From Nitrososphaerota archaeon (GTDB lineage: Archaea; Thermoproteota; Nitrososphaeria; Nitrososphaerales; UBA183), in contig JAFLZE010000039.1 in the NCBI GenBank assembly GCA_029785685.1, forward strand, positions 1-8,830: DNA of 8,830 nt, given 5' to 3'. This document shows, in pieces, positions 4,772-8,830 of this stretch; the stretch's first letter is position 1, and every line of letters begins with the position of its first letter. The translations under genes were made by a program, and so were the position numbers. Under the pieces are notes generated by a model that saw only the letters and a program-made list of their open reading frames with translations, did no database searches and had not been told where the DNA came from.

Positions 4772-5308
4772 ATGAAGAAAGGAGCGATTGCCACTCTGCT
4801 CGTGGTGGCGATACTGGCAGGCGCAGGAGCGGGATATCTCACTGGCAATTCTAACCAGCGCACGACCACTTCGGTTTCAACTACAACTGTTACTGCGACG
4901 TTCGTTCAAACCACCTCAGCTCATTGCATCGAAACGGGAGTTCATGGCTTTCTCTATGTTCGGGTTGTCTCCGACAACACTAGCATCCCGATAAGCGGTG
5001 CGAACGTGACCGTCACTATACTCGACTACTGTGGCTCAGAATATACAATCCCATTGGGGCACACGAATGGCACTGGCTACACTCCATCACCCGTAGATTG
5101 GACCGGCGCTCTCCTGGTGGACGTAAGGAATGCTGGCGTAGGACACATCTTCCTCACGGAGACTAGCGGGGCGGTGAGCCTGGCTACCGTCAACCTTCCT
5201 TCAGGTCTCACTGTGATAAAGCCGATTGCTTGTTACGGGCTCCCTGCTACATGCAGCAACACGACCACGACCACTACCGCTGCTGCCTATCCTGTAGCAT
5301 CTGGATGA
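4772..5308 (+). CDS. single-pass membrane-anchored extracellular protein, Ig-like
   Basis: This 178-residue protein has an N-terminal Lys pair and a hydrophobic Ala/Val/Leu/Gly segment (about residues 4-22) that acts as a signal anchor or signal peptide. A Thr/Ser-rich linker (about 30-49) follows, then a beta-rich domain with the pattern FLYVRVVSDNTSIPISGANV, typical of carboxypeptidase-regulatory-like/Ig-like surface modules. Several NxT/NxS sites could be N-glycosylated. The C-terminus has a run of six Thr. Four Cys in the outer part (in AHCIE, DYCGS, IACYG and ATCSN) could form two disulfides. It is probably exposed on the cell surface; its ligand is unknown. A weak TATA-like element lies about 28 bases before ATG 4772. 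A 77-base piece of this gene recurs at the right edge of the window. Confidence 0.75.
   Translation: MKKGAIATLLVVAILAGAGAGYLTGNSNQRTTTSVSTTTVTATFVQTTSAHCIETGVHGFLYVRVVSDNTSIPISGANVTVTILDYCGSEYTIPLGHTNGTGYTPSPVDWTGALLVDVRNAGVGHIFLTETSGAVSLATVNLPSGLTVIKPIACYGLPATCSNTTTTTTAAAYPVASG
4926..5002 (+). repeat. source segment of the right-edge 77-bp direct repeat
   Basis: This segment matches 8754-8830 at 76 of 77 positions, the only difference being A4932 versus C8760. It lies inside the Ig-like surface protein gene. Confidence 0.93.
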
Positions 5309-5519
5309 GCGTCCAAACCCATCTCAATGCACGAGGCATTTTCTTGTCTTGCCGCATGACCTAACCGACCCTGTCTCCGCGGGAAGTTTCCTCTGGCACC
5401 ACAGGGTGGACTTGTTCCTCCCGGGGTCTGGATGTAGTCTAGTCAGAATAGTGCCTCCCATATCCTGTTTCACTAACTCCAGGTGGTTGCCCTTGAACGG
5501 TTTGAATCGATGGCCGAAG

Positions 5520-5527
5520 TTAAGTAT
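5520..5527 (+). promoter_or_regulatory. TATA-like box for the 5550 gene
   Basis: TTAAGTAT is centred 26 bases before ATG 5550, the spacing expected of a leaderless transcript. It supports 5550 over any earlier in-frame start. Confidence 0.5.
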
Positions 5528-5549
5528 CGGAGCACGGTGTCAGAAGACA

Positions 5550-6065
5550 ATGGACTGCATGCGAGGAGGCATCGCCTCACGTGTGGTGCTTGCAGGGGCG
5601 GTTGTGATGATACTCGGTATCTTGATCGCGACTGTCGTTGTGCTGGGTTTTCCCGCTTCAATCGGACGTAGACAGTCCACGTCTAATTCAGGAAGTCCTT
5701 GGCCAGATGCCACCTCAACTGTGTCCGCTGATGGGTTGCAGCTGAACGTATCGGCCAACGCGACCGAGATACAAGCCGGTCAAGCAATCAACGTCTCGCT
5801 AAGGCTCTCCAACACCCGGGCCGGCGTCCTCTCTCTGCGGAACGCCAGCGACTGGGCCTTCAGAGGCATCCCAATCGCAGTGTGGGAACCTTGCGATGTC
5901 ATATTGCCGCTCGAATTCCTCGTTCTGAAGGGCAATTACACAGTCGACCAGATCATCGCAGGAGGCAACAACCCGACCCTCAGTTACACATGTCTAGAAG
6001 CGACTTCTATCAACCATGTCGAGTTCATGCCGAACAGCGACCTGGCTAACGTTACCGGCGTGTAG
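5550..6065 (+). CDS. single-pass envelope protein with Ig-like outer domain
   Basis: This 171-residue protein has an N-terminal membrane segment at about residues 9-33 (RVVLAGAVVMILGILIATVV), a Ser/Pro-rich spacer and a beta-rich outer domain. LNVSANATEIQAGQAINVSL and LRLSNTRAG look like Ig-like strands of the kind seen in archaeal exported proteins. Five or more NxS/NxT sites suggest glycosylation, and two Cys (in EPCDV and YTCLE) could pair. A much longer open frame begins at 5349, but its first 67 codons lack protein-like features and a TATA-like box points to ATG 5550. The architecture parallels that of the gene at 4772, although the sequences are not obviously homologous. The second zinc cassette follows after about 120 bases and may share its transcript. 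Confidence 0.72.
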   Translation: MDCMRGGIASRVVLAGAVVMILGILIATVVVLGFPASIGRRQSTSNSGSPWPDATSTVSADGLQLNVSANATEIQAGQAINVSLRLSNTRAGVLSLRNASDWAFRGIPIAVWEPCDVILPLEFLVLKGNYTVDQIIAGGNNPTLSYTCLEATSINHVEFMPNSDLANVTGV

Positions 6066-6180
6066 ATGCCAGGAGCGAAGAGGTGCTGTGGCGACGGCGG
6101 GATGCCTGGATAGGAGAAACCGTCGAAGGTTGGCGAATAGAACGTGGGCGAAGCTTCTTGTGGTGTGATCTGGTCCCAGT

Positions 6181-6188
6181 AGGAGGAG
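6181..6188 (+). promoter_or_regulatory. conserved Shine-Dalgarno AGGAGGAG before a lost start codon
   Basis: AGGAGGAG is conserved from copy 1, but the aligned ATG and GTG start codons have become ACG (6189) and CTG (6195). The motif lies 6 bases before CTG 6195 and 42 bases before the first in-frame ATG (6231). Confidence 0.65.
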
Positions 6189-6230
6189 ACGAATCTGAGG
6201 CGGACCTACTTCGCCAGGCGGAACGAGGCG

Positions 6231-6656
6231 ATGCTCGACCACGATTCGGATTCGGCCTTCAGGTTTTTTCTCTCAAGGCTGCATCTGGTGCTTCCCCTTG
6301 TCACCAAGGTCATCATAATGGCTGAAAGGCCCCACCACTACCACACATACATCCGGCTCAAGAAGAAGCAGACCTGGGCGAACATCTCAGCCCTGCAGAC
6401 CTTTCTCGCGAGCGACAAATCCCGCGAGCTGGCCAACATGAGCCGCATCCTAGCAGGCGCGACCTGTCCGATTCTATTGATCGAGTACGGCCACTGCGTC
6501 CCTCACTGGAGGAGAGCCGACATCGTGTGCAGCTGTCCGAGGGTTTGGAGGCGGAAAAAGCTCGGAAACTGCCGCCACCTCACGATAATGAAGGGGCACA
6601 AAGCGAAGTGGGGCTTCCTTTCGACACGGCTGAAGGAAGTGGGAGTGAGGGTTTAG
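6231..6656 (+). CDS. SWIM-type zinc finger protein (cassette gene A, copy 2)
   Basis: This protein has 141 residues from ATG 6231. Homology to copy 1 starts 11 codons earlier (RRTYFARRNEA), in a frame open from 6183, so true initiation may be at CTG 6195 behind a perfect Shine-Dalgarno, giving about 153 residues. The SWIM ligands are intact (CSC...CRH, encoded at 6528-6578; C-x-C-x11-C-x-H). Over the first 75 residues from ATG 6231 only three positions differ from copy 1, while the zinc-finger half differs at many. Two extra Cys (in ATCP and GHCV) are unique to this copy. The TAG stop overlaps the GTG start of gene B by one base. It probably binds nucleic acid, but its function is unknown. 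Confidence 0.8.
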   Translation: MLDHDSDSAFRFFLSRLHLVLPLVTKVIIMAERPHHYHTYIRLKKKQTWANISALQTFLASDKSRELANMSRILAGATCPILLIEYGHCVPHWRRADIVCSCPRVWRRKKLGNCRHLTIMKGHKAKWGFLSTRLKEVGVRV

Positions 6657-6841
6657 TGTGCTCGCATAACTGCAGGTGCCACTACTTCGTGGTGGACCGC
6701 TGGTTCAAGGGCACCTGCAGGTGCGGATGCTACATCACCAAGCGGAACCTGCTCAAGATGCTCAGCAACATGATCGCTGGGAGGTCACGAGCTAGGTCTG
6801 TCCTCTGCATCAATGGCGCTCAGCTGAGGGCACGCAAGTAG
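6656..6841 (+). CDS. small Cys-rich putative zinc protein (cassette gene B, copy 2)
   Basis: This 61-residue protein starts at GTG 6656, which overlaps the TAG of gene A by one base; that is a classic stop-restart junction. It conserves C-x3-C (CSHNC), C-x-C-x-C (TCRCGC) and the SRARSVLCING block found in copy 1. It adds a Cys in RCHY. An earlier start in the same frame exists, but it would run through the gene A coding region and has no counterpart in copy 1. Its frame relative to A is -1, opposite to copy 1. The TAG stop is followed after three bases by gene C. Confidence 0.72.
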   Translation: MCSHNCRCHYFVVDRWFKGTCRCGCYITKRNLLKMLSNMIAGRSRARSVLCINGAQLRARK

Positions 6842-6844
6842 ACC

Positions 6845-6964
6845 ATGTTCGTGTGTCCAAAGTGTGGCTGCGCCACTGACACGGCGGTGGAGTTCAAGGA
6901 GCACATGAAGGTCTCGCACAGTTCGCCTCTCCGGAAGCTGGCTTGGAAGGTCTTCAAAGTATAG
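6845..6964 (+). CDS. 39-residue single C2H2 zinc finger protein (cassette gene C, copy 2)
   Basis: ATG 6845 lies three bases after the TAG of gene B. The protein has C-x2-C-x12-H-x4-H (Cys4, Cys7, His20, His25; CPKCGC then EHMKVSH) and a basic tail ending in AWKVFKV. Length and ligand spacing are identical to copy 1, where the start is TTG. It is a single classical zinc finger resembling small DNA-binding C2H2 proteins of archaeal viruses and plasmids. Translation probably depends on ribosomes finishing gene B. Confidence 0.75.
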   Translation: MFVCPKCGCATDTAVEFKEHMKVSHSSPLRKLAWKVFKV

Positions 6965-7032
6965 TCCTAAATCAGGCAACCATGCTCAGAAGTTAGTCGG
7001 TTGTCGAACACTCCCGATACTGCGATCTGCTC

Positions 7033-7040
7033 TTTTATAC
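7033..7040 (+). promoter_or_regulatory. TATA box for the small membrane protein
   Basis: TTTTATAC is centred about 28-30 bases before ATG 7067 and supports that start over the TTG at 7001. Confidence 0.5.
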
Positions 7041-7066
7041 AAAAGTCGTCCAAGCATCGAGTGAAA

Positions 7067-7246
7067 ATGAGTCTCACGACTCGCATGATGTCATACCTCG
7101 CCCTTCTCGCCATTCCGCTGCTGTTCCTCAGCACGGGACAGCAGTATTCGACGATGCTAGGGCTGCCAACACAGCAAGTCATGCTGCTTATGGCTGGCGG
7201 CTTCATAGCATTCAACGAATGGCATTCGCACGGCCGAGAGGACTAG
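7067..7246 (+). CDS. small two-pass membrane protein
   Basis: This 59-residue protein has two hydrophobic segments, at about residues 9-23 (YLALLAIPLLFLSTG) and 32-48 (LPTQQVMLLMAGGFIAF), joined by a short polar loop. The tail is charged and His-containing (NEWHSHGRED). No family is recognised. The start is set by the TATA box about 28-30 bases upstream; an earlier TTG would add 22 residues with no hydrophobic character. It appears to be a single-gene unit. Possible roles include a holin-like protein, a toxin of the small membrane type or a subunit of a larger complex, but the sequence does not discriminate between these. Confidence 0.55.
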   Translation: MSLTTRMMSYLALLAIPLLFLSTGQQYSTMLGLPTQQVMLLMAGGFIAFNEWHSHGRED

Positions 7247-7326
7247 ACATTACCCCCCCTTTAGACTGAGAGTCCCTTCATAGCGTAAGCGAGGTCCATC
7301 GGTAACCTTCAGTCGCAGTAGTCGCA

Positions 7327-7334
7327 CTTTATTG
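7327..7334 (+). promoter_or_regulatory. TATA-like box for the 7358 gene
   Basis: CTTTATTG is centred 27 bases before GTG 7358, consistent with a leaderless transcript starting at the GTG. Confidence 0.45.
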
Positions 7335-7357
7335 AAGGGTGTGGGCCGACCTAGACC

Positions 7358-8503
7358 GTGGGCTTTTGGGATAGCGTCGTCAGGTTTCGTGAATCGATTG
7401 TCAAGGAGCATCCCAGTGATTCGGCCCAAGAAGCGCTTCTGTCCTTACGGTACATTCGCGGAATCCTGGAGCCTTTTTGGGTCGAACGGGATTCTCCTAG
7501 ACACCCCCTAACATCAAGGTTCAGAGTAGCGTATCTTCCATATGACCAATGGTTGAGTCAATTTGCTCGCAAACTTTCCATGATGAACGAAATCGAAGGG
7601 ACCAAGGATATCGTCATGAGACTTGCGTCCCTAGAGCAATACAGCAGCGCTCGATTTGAAATGGAGGTAGGTCTATCACTCCTACTTGGTGGATTCGACA
7701 TCCAATTCATTCAGGCGAACCAGTCCGGACCCAGCGCAGACATTTCTGTCAAGAACGACATCAGAGAGTTCGTCGTCGAGGTATCTACCCTGAATCGGAC
7801 GCAAAATGAAATCATGGCCATGGAGATGTCGAACTGGGCGGCCTCTGTGTCCTTCACAAGTGGTATGACGGCCGGCGGGATGGTCAATGGGATGATCTAT
7901 TCACCCAAGTTGGCGAGCTGGGCAAGGGACGAAGTCTCGTCGGCTTTGGAAAGGGCCAAGTCTAGCCACAGCGTTCAGGAGGCCACCGTCCCCGGATTCG
8001 CACGAGTATGGGTTGCGCCCCGGGATTTGGCGAACCAGATGCCTGCGGGTGTCGCCGGAAGGTTTTCTTTGACCAATGCCCCTGAGCAGGACTTGCAGGT
8101 CAGACTGGTGAAGAAGATTAAGGATAAGATGAACCAAATCTCGAAAGAAGGACAGGACTCGGTCCTTGTGCTCTACTCCGACGTCGCAGGCTGGCAGTCA
8201 CTGGAAGAACTCTTCGGTAGACCGAGGAGTGAAATTGAGGTGGTAATCAACACGATACCCAGTCTGATGGGGCTTTCACTTGCAGGATTTGGCGGAATAC
8301 TGAGACCACTAGAGACGTTCCAACATGAGCCCCAGTCCAAGAACTCTATGTCGCTCTTCATGTCTGAGATTGGGATTCAGGAGCCATACGCTTTCCTTAC
8401 CTGGACGAACAGATATTCTGCCCATCATATTCCTCCCGGAGTCTTTCAAGCGTTTCAGAATTACCCACTCAATCTCAAGCGCTTACCTTCCTTGAAAGCT
8501 TAG
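7358..8503 (+). CDS. possible PD-(D/E)XK-fold protein with degenerate catalytic motif
   Basis: This 381-residue cytoplasmic protein starts at GTG. Residues 95-143 show the order expected of a restriction-endonuclease-like core: helix with Glu101/Glu103 (ARFEMEVGLSLL), a GGFDIQFI strand, Asp128 in PSADISV, and Glu141 in FVVEVST. The position after Glu-x is Ser143, where active nucleases normally have Lys, so it may be inactive, use a migrated lysine, or be only superficially similar. Residues 160-195 contain a Gly/Met/Ser-rich stretch. Residues 245-290 include VRLVKKIKDKMNQI and a VLVLYSDVAGW strand. The rest is unrecognised. Single-gene transcription is likely. A defence or mobile-element role is an inference from the fold hint and the accessory setting. 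Confidence 0.6.
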   Translation: MGFWDSVVRFRESIVKEHPSDSAQEALLSLRYIRGILEPFWVERDSPRHPLTSRFRVAYLPYDQWLSQFARKLSMMNEIEGTKDIVMRLASLEQYSSARFEMEVGLSLLLGGFDIQFIQANQSGPSADISVKNDIREFVVEVSTLNRTQNEIMAMEMSNWAASVSFTSGMTAGGMVNGMIYSPKLASWARDEVSSALERAKSSHSVQEATVPGFARVWVAPRDLANQMPAGVAGRFSLTNAPEQDLQVRLVKKIKDKMNQISKEGQDSVLVLYSDVAGWQSLEELFGRPRSEIEVVINTIPSLMGLSLAGFGGILRPLETFQHEPQSKNSMSLFMSEIGIQEPYAFLTWTNRYSAHHIPPGVFQAFQNYPLNLKRLPSLKA

Positions 8504-8543
8504 AACCAATTCGGACTCCGTCACCAGGTTTCTTCCTTCTTCA

Positions 8544-8671
8544 TACACACACTCGCGCGCCCTCCCGGGCTCTCGCAGGCGGTCTCTCTCGGTCTCTCTC
8601 GCGCGCACACACACGCACAGGCACGGGCAGGCACAGGCGCAGGCACAAACGAGAGAGAGAGAAAGGCATGC
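8544..8671. repeat. composite TC / GCGCAC / GA low-complexity element, copy 2
   Basis: The block order matches 4524-4660: CACACACTCGCGCGC, CCTCCCGGGCTC, TC-rich tract, GCGCGCACACACACGCAC run, GGCA units, ACGAGAGAGAGAG, GCATGC. It is nine bases shorter. It begins 41 bases after the stop of the 7358 gene and its terminal GCATGC overlaps the 3' end of the tRNA-like sequence. Confidence 0.88.
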
Positions 8672-8745
8672 GGTCGCCGAGATTTGAACCCGGACTACCA
8701 GCTTGGGCGGGCTGTATCTTACCTGTGCGCCAAGGTTAAGGGTCG
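8669..8745 (-). pseudogene. decayed tRNA-Gly-like gene
   Basis: On the minus strand the 3' half is tRNA-like. It has 3' acceptor strand CGACCGC plus discriminator A (8669-8676), T-stem CCGGG/CTCGG with loop TTCAAAT (8677-8693), and an anticodon-type hairpin CAGC/GCTG (8699-8714). Before these comes GGTAAGATA (8715-8723), which resembles the end of a D-arm. Defects are clear: the anticodon loop CCGCCCAA has eight bases and lacks the universal U33, the stem has one base fewer on its 5' side, and no 5' acceptor strand GCGGTCG is present. Archaeal tRNA-Gly(GCC) would fit the 3' end best. An unusual intron cannot be wholly excluded. The normal stop of homology falls just before the duplicated surface-gene segment. 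Confidence 0.5.
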
Positions 8746-8753
8746 CCCATTGA

Positions 8754-8830
8754 GCATCGCAACGGGAGTTCATGGCTTTCTCTATGTTCGGGTTGTCTCC
8801 GACAACACTAGCATCCCGATAAGCGGTGCG
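8754..8830 (+). repeat. 77-bp direct copy of part of the surface-protein gene
   Basis: Bases 8754-8830 match 4926-5002 with one mismatch, and 8761-8830 are exact. The reading frame of the original is kept (ATGVHGFLYVRVV...) and is open from a TTG at 8750 to the window edge, but the membrane segment and Thr-rich linker are absent. It is thus a gene fragment or the start of a truncated second copy. Confidence 0.85.

Larger units (their letters stand above)
6173..6964 (+). repeat. zinc cassette, copy 2 (paralogous with 1613-2408)
   Basis: The three genes A, B and C appear in the same order and spacing class as in copy 1. In the compared stretch 6298-6462 (against 1736-1900) I count 16 base differences, about 13 of them synonymous. 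Both copies therefore look selected for protein function. Confidence 0.85.

Noticed and set aside
4507..4869. Minus-strand open frame across the composite element, rich in Arg/Glu/Val
   Set aside because: Its composition is simply translated dinucleotide repeats. The similar frame at 8483-8773 on the minus strand is rejected for the same reason.
5349..5549. 67-codon N-terminal extension of the second surface protein
   Set aside because: It lacks signal or domain features, and a TATA-like box at the right distance supports ATG 5550.
6083..6325. Open frame overlapping the start of cassette copy 2
   Set aside because: It runs in another frame through the conserved beginning of gene A and has no counterpart in copy 1.

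Overview
The window looks archaeal. Several genes have a TATA-like box about 25-30 bases before the start codon and almost no leader. Genes overlap at ATGA junctions. Two envelope proteins carry one N-terminal membrane segment, one of them with a Thr/Ser-rich linker of the kind common in Nitrososphaerota/TACK archaea. A tRNA relic has an archaeal Gly-type 3' end. The lineage cannot be fixed from sequence alone. No replication, ribosomal or metabolic gene is present, and repeats and unknown small genes dominate, so I read it as an accessory region or part of an integrated element.

Layout. At 1-120 lies a broken piece of a NYN ribonuclease gene, overlapping a minus-strand winged-helix regulator (48-452). 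A short two-way promoter with a 17-bp palindrome separates that regulator from a tightly overlapping six-gene plus-strand operon (503-2408). The operon ends in three small predicted zinc proteins: a SWIM-finger protein (A), a Cys-rich protein (B) and a 39-residue C2H2 finger (C). A second operon (2575-3532) encodes two helix-turn-helix-type proteins. It converges on an intact NYN-plus-LOTUS-like protein on the minus strand (3590-4456). Next come a 137-bp low-complexity composite element (4524-4660), two single-pass envelope proteins (4772-5308 and 5550-6065), and a second complete A-B-C zinc cassette (6231-6964). A small membrane protein (7067-7246) and a possible PD-(D/E)XK-fold protein lacking the usual lysine (7358-8503) follow. 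The right end holds a second copy of the low-complexity element, a decayed tRNA-Gly-like gene, and a copy of 77 bases from inside the first envelope-protein gene.

The best candidate for something undescribed is the A-B-C cassette. It occurs twice about 4.5 kb apart, with the same gene order and metal ligands and mostly synonymous differences in the stretch I compared. Its gene-to-gene frame relations differ between copies, so A and B look like separately translated partners rather than one broken gene. The second most notable feature is repeat architecture: both ends of the window duplicate interior segments (left end inverted, right end direct), and a structured TC/GCAC/GA element occurs twice. 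This may reflect real recombination or an assembly that broke at repeats; raw reads would decide.
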